Source of the DNA: Thamnaconus septentrionalis
Taxonomy: Eukaryota > Chordata > Actinopteri > Tetraodontiformes > Monacanthidae
Assembly (NCBI GenBank): GCA_009823395.1
Contig: CM020515.1
Coordinates: 14,494,489-14,558,488 of the forward strand
Reading direction: 5' to 3'
DNA length: 64,000 bases
Below the pieces are notes generated by a model that had not been told where the DNA came from, ran no database searches, and was given only the letters and a program-made list of their open reading frames with translations. A program made the translations under genes and the position numbers. Positions within the stretch are counted from its first letter, which is position 1; every line of letters starts with the position of its first letter. Below, piece after piece: positions 50,681 through 62,534 of the stretch.

Positions 50681-52799
50681 AGGAGGGAGGCCAAGTGGGA
50701 CGTGCTCATACTGTCAAACTGTTTCACTGCTGGACCTGACACCTAATTATGCAATAAAAGCATCACAACACGGAGGTGGGTGCTGCGGGGAAGGGGCCAA
50801 GTGACAAACTCCACCGAAAAAAAAAATCAACTCGGCTGAATAAAATAAAATAAAACAAAATGAAATAAAATCAAAGAGGGGAGAATCACAAGCATATATA
50901 TCACAAGCAGCGTCTCCCTGGGGAGCGGCGGTCGCCCCGTCACGGGCCCGACACAACTCCATTCAGCCCCTCACTCCTTCCAGCACGTATCAAAGGAGGC
51001 AGGCGGGCAGACAGTGAGTCAGGCCCAGGATCCATTCGAACGGCGGCGCCGCCGCAGACTGAAAACTGCAGGTGATGAGGAAAACAGCCAGAGGGATGTG
51101 GGGAGAGCGGAGGCGAGAGGCAGGCAGGCGAGCGAGCGAGCGCAGGGAGGAGAGGAGGAGAACATAGAGGGGGAGGGGAGGAAGGGAGGATGAGGATGAG
51201 GAAGGAATGACGATAAGGGAAAAAGATTGAAGAGTGAGCAACATGGAGGACTGGCTGTGCATTCTGGGCCACGTTCGGCTCGTTGGGAAGTGAAGCGCTG
51301 CCCCTGCAGCTGTATTAAAGACTTAATTAACCTCCTCTCACACCAAGCACGAGGCCTGGAGCTGCGCCGGACACTGCGCGCGGGTCCATTCTACCTTTTT
51401 GCTCGATCTGTTTTCAAATATTCCTCTTAGTGTGGCATTCTCGGCGCTCTCTGTCACCTTCATCTATAACTAAAAATGGATTTGGTGGCCAAAAAAAGGG
51501 GGGCGGGGGAAAAAGGAAAAGGAGAATAAGAATCTCCTGAATCCCTCTCAGCTGGTCTCGCCCTCCCGTGTCGTCGTGTTCGGCCGGCACTCCAGGAACA
51601 CAGTGCGCACCTCTTGCTCTCTTCGGTGCTTTTTGTTCTTTTTCACCTCGACGCCATCCCCAGATCCCTCGTCCAATTTCGTTCGCCCGCTTACTCTCCC
51701 GTTTACCCTCCCGCCCCGCCCCCCCGCCACTCCTCACCTTCCCTGTGTTCTCTGCACGTCTTCATCCCTCCCACTCGTCCTGACCCTTCCCCACCACTCT
51801 CCCCCTCACTTCCAATTTTTCCATTTCCTCCTTTCCTCCCCCGCACCTCCTCTGCCCCTTGGCTGCTGGCTGTAACCTGCGCCTGCTAATTATCAGTCTG
51901 CAAGTCCACAGAAGATGCAAATGCGCTCATCCCCCGAGCTGTCGCGCGATGCCACGCGGCGAATATCGACGCGTCGGCAGAGAACTGGCGTCACCGCGTG
52001 CCGACCAAAGCCTAAAAAGTGTAAATGCGATGTTTACAAGGGCGCGGGACCAAAGAGGCTGCTATCGTACCATCGCACAAGCGGAAACAAAGTCCCCAAA
52101 TCCACTACGTGGGAGCTTGTTTGGGGTACACAAATCGATGCGCGCAAACCGACGTGCTGTGATGCGCGTGACGACGACGACGAGCAAACACAAACAAAGC
52201 GGGTACACACACACACAGACACAACCACACAAACACACACACACACACAGACACACATGTGTACGCAGACAGAAAACACACCAGGGCTGTGAACGTGTGA
52301 ATAAACAAAAAGGGCGCCGCCCCAGCATGCAAAAAAAGACAGAGACAACACGAGTGTGGCGCGCGTCGTCTTCAAAGGGAGGTTTGAAAGAAAACGCCGC
52401 TGCTCCATCCCGCCGTCTCCCTCCTCCCACGCCCCCAACCCCGCCCTCAGCCACCAATATATGTTCAAAGGCCATCCATTAACCTTTGACTCACACAGGC
52501 CTCTCTGTGATCCACTGCTCTCAGACGGGGGCTTTGAAGAGCACGGCGGCTGGAGATTTGGCCAGGCAGGTAAGTAGCAACTGAAAGGCGGACAGGGGCA
52601 GGCAAAAAGTGCAAAGAAGAAGAAGAAGGAGGAGAAGGAGGAAGAGGAGGAGGAGGAGGGGTGGGGGTGAGACGAAGGAAGAGGAATTGGAGGGAGAGAC
52701 AAATGGAGCCGTGGACAGGCGCTGATGTATGTTATTGCTGGTGGGTGCAAATTAAATGTATGATTGTCACAAATTCACTCTTTTTTTGATCAGCCATCC

Positions 52800-53290
52800 C
52801 GATCGGCTGTGCTGGGAAAGTTCACTTTCTACATGAACGAGTTTAAAGTACAGTTGACAAAATTTTAAATGAACTCGTTCCGTTCGTTGTTCATAATTCA
52901 AGATTTTGTACTAAGTTTATGAAAAAATTAACTACTTCATATTTTTAACAGCTGCCATTCGTGGCTGACAGCTGCTTTGTGCATGCTCCTCAATACTGCA
53001 TTCTGGGTAATGAAGTTCATTTGTTTCATTTGTTTGCTCGAGACAGCGTTCCAGGTGTCTCACCTTTATAGTTTCTTTGGTTTTGCATATTCAAATATAT
53101 TGCCCTTGATTTATTTTATTCTATTTCAGGTTTATGACCTGTGGTCATTTGACTTTAAAAAAGACAAACACAACAGTGTGTGGTTACAGAGTTCAGTTAA
53201 CAAAAATCTGAAGAGAGGATGAAGGTTATTTAAATTTTCAGGGTTCCAAAAAATGCACGTTTGAATAAATTTGTGTTGCCAAATGATGCT
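52800..53290 (+). mobile_element. Probable hAT-like transposon remnant
   Basis: It starts GTGCTGGGAAAGTTCACTTT and continues with ATGAACGAGTTT and GAACTCGTTCCGTTCGTTG, the subterminal pattern of a common fish hAT-type element. The expected inverted right end (AGTTTGCCCAGCAC type) is not found, so the copy appears truncated. The right boundary is uncertain. Confidence 0.5.
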
Positions 53291-55701
53291 TTCATACAGA
53301 CGAGGCACTAAAATTTTGTGAGCATTTCATGAGTATATCTTTAAACTCAAGAACATTCACACTATAGACAGACGACTACAAACTAATCTAAGCACAAATG
53401 GTGCATGTTAAGCGTTATAGTTTTTTGTCTTTAAAGGACATTATGAGACATAGGGAAGGAGCAGGAGGTGCGAAGTCATTAAAGCGGCGACATTGGAGGT
53501 GTGTGTGAGGAGGGAGCAAAGTGAGAAGGACAAATTTTCTAATTAGAAGGAGAGTCAATGAAAACTTAAAAATATACAAAAAGAATGCGATAACGAGGCT
53601 TCACAGCACTTTCTTTGCAAAGTGAGCGAATATTCTACATAACACAGTGTCACTTCTGACAAGAAATTCCACTTTTATGTCCGAAAAGACAACATAATTC
53701 TGAGGAAAGCTCCTATTTAACCTCCCATTCTCTCTGCTAAATCTCTTCTCCTATTTTGAATGTCTGTGTACTGTGCGTGCAGCTGATTCCCAGCTCACCT
53801 CTCACATGACACAGCGCAGCCAGTGATGGATCACTCAATAATAACGCCGCACTTTTATGACAATAAAAGGCACACACGCAATGGGAATGTTTCTTTGGGT
53901 TAATTTATTGACTTTAATTTTCCCCCATAACAATATGCCTTTATGGGAAACATTTTTTCCTTCGTGCGAAGCCCTGCTAGCGGTGCGATCGGCTTCGGCT
54001 CAGGAATGAAATGTGGATTCTGGCGGTGACATGTTTGCGTTCCTGCGCTGCTCTGACTATTTAATGTCGTTTGAGTCATCAGCAGCTAATCATGTTACCA
54101 GTGATTTAATGACATGTGAGTTCTCTATTGGACTACATTAAATAATTAAATGTCTAATTAAAATTAATTGATTACCGTTAGTGATAATGTTGTCTCACCA
54201 GTCGCAGGGCAAGAGCTGCCTGTTCATAGCTGTGATGTCAAGTCACGTAACTCGCGGTGCAAAAATCTCAGTGCATAACTCTCTGAGCCCCCCCACAAAA
54301 AATTGACTCTGAAAGACTGAAATCCATTTCAGTCATTTCTTTTTTCTTGACTCTCTCGTACTCATGGCTGAGCTGAGGTAGGCATCAAAAGCCAACAGCC
54401 GACTATCATTGTTCCCGTTAATTTGTATTTTTGAGAGTCCCCTCATTTCAATGCCTGTCTCTGGCGAAGCAGACAAGGTTAAGCTCTCTTTTTCTCTCAG
54501 AGAGAGTGGAAGCAGTCTCGATGCTATTGTTAAGGTGAGCGGATATGTGTTAGCCGGCTTCAATAACTGGCAAACACATATCGCATAACGGGTTTAAATA
54601 AAGTGTTTGATTTGTTTAAATGAATCATTTCTGAGCCACTAAAGACATTTATACCAGTTTGAAATAACACCCACAGTCTGGATTCTGGATTCTCAGCTTG
54701 CGGAAAACCTTATTTTCTCGTCCTTCCTCTTATTGGTTTGCACAAGGTAAATATATCATTGAATTATATTGTCTGCTGATTTCAATAAGCCAATACCAAC
54801 CACAGAACTCACTCTGTTGTTCAGTTTTAAAAACCTGACCGACTGCTGCAACAGAGTGGAGATTTAGTGTTTGAAAAAAAGCAATACAATATGCTCCTCT
54901 TATATTATAAGGCCACAAAAAGCTGAGCAGGCTTAGCGAGGTTAACGGCGCTACTATTTTATTGCCTCCTCTTGAGACATTATTGCCAGTCAGAGGATCA
55001 ATTCTTGTGTATTAGTGATTACCTTGCAGTTTCTGAAATGATCATTTTAATATTATGGTATTAAAGGGGCTGAGAGTCCCCTGTGTGTCTCTCCAGCAAA
55101 TGTCGTTTCACGTTTTATTGAGACCACTCACAGAATTTTAAATCTAGAATTGAGCCGCACACCTGAATGAGCTTTGAGTGCGTACTCTTTAAAACATAAC
55201 AAAAAAAAGGAATAAAGCATCTTGCCAGTAAAAGAACTGTGAATTATTCACATGGCCCGCCATGAAAAAAATAACTACCCACAACTGTATTATAGAAAGC
55301 CAGAGTGCTGCACTGAGATCAGTCCCAAATCAGACATTCCGTCTCCATCCAAGGACAGTGCAGAGGCTAAGAGCACTTGAGGAGATGCGTAAAAAAAAAA
55401 AGCTGCTCCCCGCGTCCTTAAATATAACAACTGTTCAGGGGGAAACGGCACAATAGGCAAAGAGGCTGGAAAGGAGAGAAAGACAGCGTGTGCACAGAAA
55501 GACAAGAGGCCCTTCCACCTGGGTGATCTGAGCGCCGGTGAGTTGAAAGCGGAGGACACTAGTCGGCAGGAGTGGCAATCACTGGCCCCCGCGTAAATAA
55601 TCACCCATTCACTGCCGGGCTCGACGCACTCGCACAAGGTTCTCCGACTGAGCTGATACATTTTCAAACTACGATTCACATAGCAAAAAAACCCTCAGGC
55701 G

Positions 55702-56342
55702 TGTGCATATCACCGGCCACTTTATTAGGTTAGCTTGTTCAGTAAGCTGTCAACCCAAGCATCCAGGCAGCTCATCACACAGCAGCCATTAATTGCAAAT
55801 TGGGACGTGGTGGAGATGAGCTGCTTGGAGATCAAACCCAGCATCAGAAGGGGGGGAATTTGACTTCAGTGAATTTGACTGGTTGTTGGTGGTGCCAGAT
55901 GGGCTGGTTTGACTACTTGCAGAAACTGCTGATCAACTGGGATTTTCATGCAGAGCCATCTCTGTGATGGGAAAAAAAAAAAATCATCCTCAGAGTGAAA
56001 GTTCTCCGTGAAAAATATGTTGATGCCGGAGGTGGGCGTGGGGAACGGCCAGCGGGGGTTCAGGATGACATGACAGGAACTCAGATAACCAGTCGTTACA
56101 AACTGAGCTATGCAGACGACTGAATGCACAACATTTCAGAGCTGCCAGCAGATGGGCTCCAGCAGCGGAGGAGCACACTGCGAGCCACTCCTCGCGCTAA
56201 ACAAAGGCCGGACTGTCGAAGGTTGGAGGGAAAAGAAAAAAGTCCTGGTGCTGCAACCGTGTTCAGTTTCTGCCACTGAGGGGATCAAACCCAGCGCCGG
56301 CGTGTTGAATCTAATAAAGCGGCCGTTAAGTGTATATGCACA
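55702..56342 (+). mobile_element. Internally deleted Tc1/mariner transposon relic
   Basis: The left end, TGTGCATATCACCGGCCACTT followed by TATTAGGT, and the right end, AATAAAGCGGCCGTTAAGTG followed by TATATGCACA, are inverted repeats. Internal blocks match the well-known fish Tc1-type element: AAACCCAGCATCAGAA, GTTGTTGGTGGTGCCAGATG, CAGAAACTGCTGATCAACTG, GGGATTTTCATGCAGAGCCA and CGTTACAAACTGAGCTATGC. These are the DNA-binding N-terminal part of transposase; about 1 kb of the catalytic region is missing and stops interrupt the rest, so it is dead. Confidence 0.88.
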
Positions 56343-57669
56343 ACGCTAAAGAGCGCTGAGCATTAGCCATTAGAACGTCGTGACTCTCAATCCGGCCGCG
56401 GATGAATATAAATGCGCAGACACGCACATGCACACGCTGCGCTAAATGAAAACTCTGTGTCGAGGCGCCGCCGCATTACCACGCAGCTGCCCGCGATGCC
56501 TGCCACATTAAGCAGGCCTAATGGGCTTTCAGAGCACCGCCGCGTATGAAGGCTCGCACATTCTCAGGGCGTTCTGTGAAATCAGCGGGACATTTTGTTT
56601 ATCAGGGTGCGCACGTCAGTCTGTCAGGCGGCCGCTGGATGGGCTTTTCAACGCAGCCCTATATGCCGAGAGCGGCAGTTCCAGCTTCTCATTTGCCCGC
56701 CATTGTTTTTGATGCAGAAACGGAGACGTGCGCCGTAGTGCAAATGGATAATCAGCGAGCGAAAACGGTCGGCAGGTGAGTGGCGCCGCGGAATAAGGAG
56801 GACTCGCGACGTGCACAACCGTCATGGGGAATTAACGCTAAGCAGCCGGAGCTGGCAGGGAGAATGAATGTGCGAGTTTGTGGAGTAAATATGAGAATGT
56901 GCAGTTAGGATTTGAGCGAGGTTAAAGCGGGGCAGATTAGCCGGGACATCAAGGAGAAGCGGGGGGTACACATTACACTGTGAAGCCATGTGTGATGATC
57001 CCGCAGGTTTCCAAATGAGCTGTGATTAGCCCGCCAGTGATTCCAGGCAAGTCTTGTCACAGTCAAATCCTGCCCTCCAACTTTCAATTCCCACTCGTTG
57101 TTCCCGTTTTTTTTTTTTTTTGTCCTCTACTTTTTCTCCAGACACACTTGGGAGAACAAATTCCAGCAAAATAATAAAAGAAGAGATCACCAAAGTGTGT
57201 GTAATCAGTGTCCGTGAACATGCCTGACTGTATTATTGAGAGATGTGCTTAATTTTTCCCAAGCCGAACGCTTCGCATGCGCCTGCTGTCCGAACAGACA
57301 GCAACAAATTGATTATTAATTCATTCTTTAAAAAAAAATGAAAATAAAAACCCCAAGCGCCAGGTCACACAGATAGTTGGAGGATTGTTTTCTGGCAAAC
57401 ACACACGCCCACGCACGCTAAACAGAAGCAGCGGAGCGCCAGAGGCCAAATGTGTCCGACGGAACAGAACGTACGCTCGCGAAAATCTGATGTTAAAACG
57501 CAGCCAAATTAAGGCGAAAACAGGGGGAAAAAAAGACAAAGAAAACAGCTCCCACTCAAACTGAAAACTACACCCAGCCAATCAGAGCGCGTGCTAAGGC
57601 GGGGACTGGCAAATTAGATTTTCCCACCGCTCCGACTGCCCCCCCCCCCCCGACCCACCCCCGCCTCCT

Positions 57670-57775
57670 CTGACGACTCCTCCTCCTCCTCCTCCTCCTC
57701 CTCCTCCACCTACGCCGCCATCGCCTCCCGCTTGGCGGGTGTGTTCCTCCTCCTCCTCCTCCTCCTCCTCGCTGT
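57670..57775. repeat. Two (CTC)n/(TCC)n trinucleotide tracts
   Basis: Pure runs at about 57676-57708 and 57745-57772 separated by CGC-rich sequence. The minus-strand open frame across them is poly-Glu and poly-Gly and has no gene support. Confidence 0.85.
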
Positions 57776-58459
57776 CCATCACACAGCAGCTTGTTGGCAC
57801 AGTGCTGACTGAGAACATGCAGCAGATGGTGTGCTGCTGTCTGTGTGGCAGGCCACTAGCAGGACACCCGACAGCCCCTCCTCCTCTCCCCGTCCTGCCC
57901 TCTTTCTCCCCCTAGCCATCCCCGCTCCCCCTCTTCTCCCTTATACATCTTTAAACACACACACACACGCACACGCACACACTTACGCACTCCCTCCAGC
58001 TTCGCTTTAGCCCAACGAGGTCAACTGCTGCCAGCCTCGGAGCAACCAGCCGTGAGCGCGCAAGGACACACAAACATTAAATGAAATATCCTATGTAATG
58101 GTACACGGCTCTTTCAAGGAGGTCACACATATGGCGCCATTACATGCACGAATTCTCCCTTATACCTCCCTCTCTCCCCCACCCTCCCCCCCATCCCCCG
58201 CCCCGCCACGCACCGACAGGCATCAAGATGGCCAGACATTTTTTTTTTATTGACATTCACACATGCACTCTCACGTGCGCGCGGCGGTTTCGGTTAATCA
58301 GGCGCAGGTTTCCAGCCTGGTCAGCAAGTCGATACACTCGCAGCCTTCATCACGTCGTTAACATATAAATATTACATAGTCATTTGCAACGACTCGGTCA
58401 GGCTAGTTTGCACAGGGGAGGCCACACGCTGCATCGCAAGTCAGGCTCCTGTGGAGGCG

Positions 58460-58461
<2 letters not shown>

Positions 58462-58503
<42 letters not shown>
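58462..58503. repeat. (GT)21 microsatellite near the start exon
   Basis: An uninterrupted GT run about 70 bases downstream (minus-strand sense) of the coding exon 1 donor. Confidence 0.95.
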
Positions 58504-58507
<4 letters not shown>

Positions 58508-58575
58508 GAGCAGCAGAGGGTTTGTTTGCAAAGCCAGGGCCGCTCAGAGGCGGCGTCGGCGTTCGCTTGCGGTAC

Positions 58576-58645
58576 CTTGCGAGGACGGGGAAACGTGGCT
58601 GAGACACACGGCGCAGGTGAGGACGATCCAGGCGGCCAGAGCCAT
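58576..58645 (-). CDS. adgrl1: Coding exon 1: start codon and signal peptide
   Basis: The minus-strand ATG at 58645-58643 sits in a strong context, with A at -3 and G at +4. It opens 23 codons beginning M-A-L-A-A-W-I-V-L-T with a hydrophobic core and ending S-S-Q, then one base of a split codon before a GT donor at 58575-58574. This is a classic secretory signal peptide. The single G joins the first two bases of coding exon 2 to give Ala, so the junction reads SSQ-ALGRS. That parallels the mammalian ADGRL1 junction, where a similar peptide ends in T-Q-G just before the lectin domain. It directs the receptor into the ER. The exon is too short to stand out as an open frame; I found it by looking for the missing signal peptide with matching phase. 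Confidence 0.85.
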
Positions 58646-58791
58646 CGTCTCTCGTCGAGGCCCGAGGGCGGGTGAGAAGGGGGAGGGGCGGGGCGGTGGG
58701 CGGGGCTGAGCCGTCCAGGCGGGTCAGCAGCAGGCACAGGTGAGATGGCGCGGCGCCTCCACGGCTTCTTCCTCCTCCTGGGAGTTTTCTC
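58646..58791 (-). other. adgrl1: Probable 5' UTR part of the start exon
   Basis: Upstream of the ATG the minus strand has 146 GC-rich bases without another ATG. They end at a good acceptor: a C/T-rich stretch followed by CAG, with AG at 58793-58792. This suggests a spliced 5' UTR whose first exon lies further upstream, as in mammals where the ADGRL1 start codon is in the second exon. Two GC-box-like motifs (GGGGCGGGGC type) lie at about 58685-58708, so transcription could also begin here. Acceptor and boundary are inferred. Confidence 0.55.
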
Positions 58792-60291
58792 CTGCACGGG
58801 GGAGCAGAGAGGAGAAAAGCATAAATATCAAGGAGGGGGAAAAAAAGAAGGGAACGGCCTCGCAAACATTTATATGAAACTGTCTGAACATAACCGTCCA
58901 TAAGGAGGAATTATGCTCCGGCGCGGTTTTTCATTCTTTTCCTTCTCGGCACGGCATTTTAATTAGACAGCGGTGACTAATTTGGTCTGCATTTATCACT
59001 GAAATATGCGATAACTCTGCAGAAAAGCGGGCGGCTGAAAACAGCGGTGGCATACTAAACGGTATAAGTGCAGGTGATGAGAGACGACAACGGCGGTGGC
59101 AGAGAGAGAGAGAGAGAGGGAGGGAGAGGCTTCCTCCTCGCCGGTCAGGTGGAAAGAGAGAAAAGAAAGAACGGAGCAGTCGTCTGGGGGAGATCTGAGG
59201 CCATTTTGTGCAGGATGCAAACAGCTGTTGCAGCCACCAGCTCATCACTCCACGGTGTTTGATGGAATCAGACACGCGACATATGTTTTGGGGCTGTTAA
59301 CCGAGCTATATTTAACATGCGAGGAGCGCACGTCGAGCTCACATGCGCGTGTGTCTTGTGTCTTTTTTTTTTCCTAAAAAAATCTCCTTTTCCCCCTTTG
59401 CTGCGTATGTGTGTGCGAGCGCGCGAACAGCGAGTGAGGCAGCGAGAAGTGTTTACTCAGTCAGCAGCGCCGCCGTCGGGCTCGCACATCTCATTTGCCT
59501 AATGAAATAAATCACAATCTGGAACTTTAGCTGTGATTTTCTGACAGCAGACAGTGCTCGTCGCCGCCAGGGACTGGAAGACAGAATGCGGTGGGATCGG
59601 CATTGTTGGAACTAATACCGCTCCTGCTGATCTCGCTGATGAAACGCCGAGATTGGACTCGCTTCTTCTGTATCTGCAGGACTGTGTGCGTCTGTGTGTG
59701 CGTGCGAAAATGTGTGCGCATTTGCTCGCCATCGATTAATCCTTCAAATTTTAAAGTGCAGCCAAGCCGTTACCTCGCGGCTTCGTCCTCGCTCCTCATC
59801 GTCACCAATTTGGCTTTCCCTCCACCTCCCCGGCCCCGCCTCTCCCTGACCTTCCCTGATATTTACCCTCCTCCCCAGTGGCAACACCCGGCCCGCAGTC
59901 ACCAACCGTGCCTGGGTGTCACCGCGTGGGTTGGAATGTTCGATGTCGTACAGTAGCAGGAGCAAATCGGGGGAGGGGGAGGTGGACGGGGGCGAACGGT
60001 GAAAAGCCGAGTACGGAGCAACAAAAGCACATTGGCATTTATTTCTATCACAAAATGCTCTCTCTCCCTCTCTCTCTCTTTCACACACACACACAAACAC
60101 ACACACACAACTGCTGCACAAGTGCAGTCGGCGCCTTCATTTGGGTTTGTTTGTGACCACCCTCCACGACCAGCTGCTGAGAGAAAAGGACACACTCAGA
60201 GGGAGGGCAGGTCAGCCAAAGAAAGAGCAGAAAAGCAGTAAACAAATAGCAGCAGACATGTGATGCTGGATGGCGGCAGTCTCGGTTGCCC

Positions 60292-60404
<113 letters not shown>

Positions 60405-61603
60405 GGCCTTTTCTCTCCCACCCACCACCACCACCCCGGTCTCACCTCCACTCCCCACCACGCTGTATTATTAATGGGCAAAAAGCGATCCCCTCCTGCG
60501 TGGTGACAAGCCGTTGTTTCTTTCCCCACTTTTTTCCCCCCACTCTCCAACTTTTGCTGTTTTTAATAAGGAAAATCTGTCCTCTGGCCTGTTTCTTTTT
60601 CGGCCGTGCCTCTGTCTGTACTTTTCAACAAAAGCTCTCCTGGGGTCTCGGAAGATGAAGAAGGCCTAGATAGAGAGAGCAAAAAAAACAAGAAAAAAAA
60701 CAGCAGCATGGCATGTTGGGGATTGAAGGGGTGAAGGAGGGAAAAAGTGGAAGGTGGATAAATTGATTTTGTTTTGTGACAGAAAAGAAAGCTGGCATTA
60801 CGAAACAATTCACCGTCACTGGAACGGCGCGCAGAAGGAACAGGGTAAGTGAGAATGCAGGGGAGGCTCAAATTAAACAAAACAAAAATGAAAGGAGGCA
60901 TCGCGCGGCATGAGCAACTAATAAACAAGGAACAGCAGGAGCAAATGAAGTAAGGAACAAAAGAAAAGTGAGGGATGGATGACTTCCCGTTCACCGAGGA
61001 ATAAATGAAAAGGAGTGGGAGAGAAAGGAGACGCTGAAAATAGCAAAGTGAGACAAGCAAAATAACGGCAAGTAAGTTGCAAATAATGGTAAAGAAGAAA
61101 GCATTTGTTTTTCCGCCCGCATCTCTGAGTGAGTCAGCCGCTGGCTGAGGAAGATTAGGAGGTTTTGGAGGGTGTGATGGGTGTGTTCACCCTCTTCGCC
61201 CTCATCACCAGCCCCACTCGGAGGATGTTACATGCCGGGGGCTAGACGATGACCTTTTGCTCTGATCACATCCGCTATTATTATCGTCACTGTTCCACTT
61301 CTAATGGAGCGGGGGGCGCGGACGACAGCTTGGCCGCACTCGTGCCGAAGTGACTGGTTGACTGGCATCCGTAATCAATCTTAAAAACTGAATAGCGAAA
61401 TGTTCCCAAAGACTGAGGTCAGGGTTGATTCTAGCAGCCGTTTTACCTCAGCATCTCCTGCCCCTCAATTCCAACATACAACTAAAGCTGAGGAAATAAC
61501 GGCCAACAGTATGACACCTATTGGGAGGGATGCCTGCCTTGCGATGTCTTCACTGACAGGTTGCATGTTGTTGCTATGGGCAAATGTAATCACATATCTT
61601 AGT

Positions 61604-61635
61604 AGTGTTGGTAGCCAGACTGGGCTACCAACACT
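61604..61635. repeat. Perfect 13-base inverted repeat with 6-base loop
   Basis: AGTGTTGGTAGCC at 61604-61616 and its exact reverse complement at 61623-61635 enclose AGACTG. On either strand this forms a stable hairpin. It sits in otherwise unremarkable DNA that might be an old transposon end. Confidence 0.9.
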
Positions 61636-62504
61636 GACTGAACGCACAAGAGGACACACATTGCATCTGAGTGCTGCATATTATTCAATGATACATAAAA
61701 TCCATTCTAAACATTGTTTAATTGGCTTTAATCAGCAGCTCCACCACTAGATGCCACTCGGTCTTGTAATATGGAACCTTCAAGCACACAATTCTCTTGT
61801 GATGTTTTGGGGTACTATCTCCTGTTCCTTTAAATTTGCAGGGTCCCTTTATCCAAAGCAAATAACCTCATTATCTACTTCGATTGGATCATTACGATAA
61901 TCACTATGATCATTAAGGATCTCTTTGCTTTAGCAGGCATGCTCATCAAGAAGTGGATGTCACAAGTACTCCCCCCCCCCCCTTTTTTGTTACCACAGTG
62001 CGAGTCTGATGCGAGGAACATTTGTGTTTTCCCCATCACAAAACTATTTCAGTGGGCTCGAAAAAAAAAGAAAAAAAAGAAAAAGGAGAGCGGCATTTAG
62101 GAACATTACCCACCAGAATCAAAAGGCAGGAGAACAAAGAGCTTACAGACAGTTTTACTGCATAATTAGAAAATCTGGTGCAACTCTCTGGGCCGCTATA
62201 CAGCTCCAGGCTTGCTTTCCTCAGCTTTTCCCCCCACAGAGGGTAATCTAATATCAAGGAGGGAGAGACATTCATGCAATGTGTGAGGTAACTCGCTGTT
62301 TACGTGCAACTGCGTTTCCAAAGACGGTGAATGTGCGCAGTGCCGAGAATCAAAAATGCGCCTCTGAAAAGCAAACGTTCCGCTAAGAGCTGCCGCAAAG
62401 ACGCTTTGTGCATAGTGGCCTGACAAACACTAACATTAAAATTACCATTTCAATGTATTTAACAATGAAAAGAGGTGCACGAACAAGCAAAATCAAGGAG
62501 ACCA

Positions 62505-62534
62505 ACGGGGTGGTGGGGTGGGGTGGGGGGGGGG
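62505..62534 (+). repeat. G-rich run with quadruplex potential
   Basis: GGTGGGGTGGGGTGGGG followed by a long G run gives four or more G-tracts in 30 bases, fitting the G-quadruplex pattern. Function is unknown. Confidence 0.7.

Noticed and set aside
51548..51730. Possible exon on the minus strand with residues E-C-R-P-N-T-T-T
   Set aside because: No family match, no convincing splice pair in a phase that fits adgrl1, and basic low-complexity N-terminal part.
51859..52750. Long overlapping open frames on both strands
   Set aside because: Both cross CA and GGA repeats and show no domain similarity.
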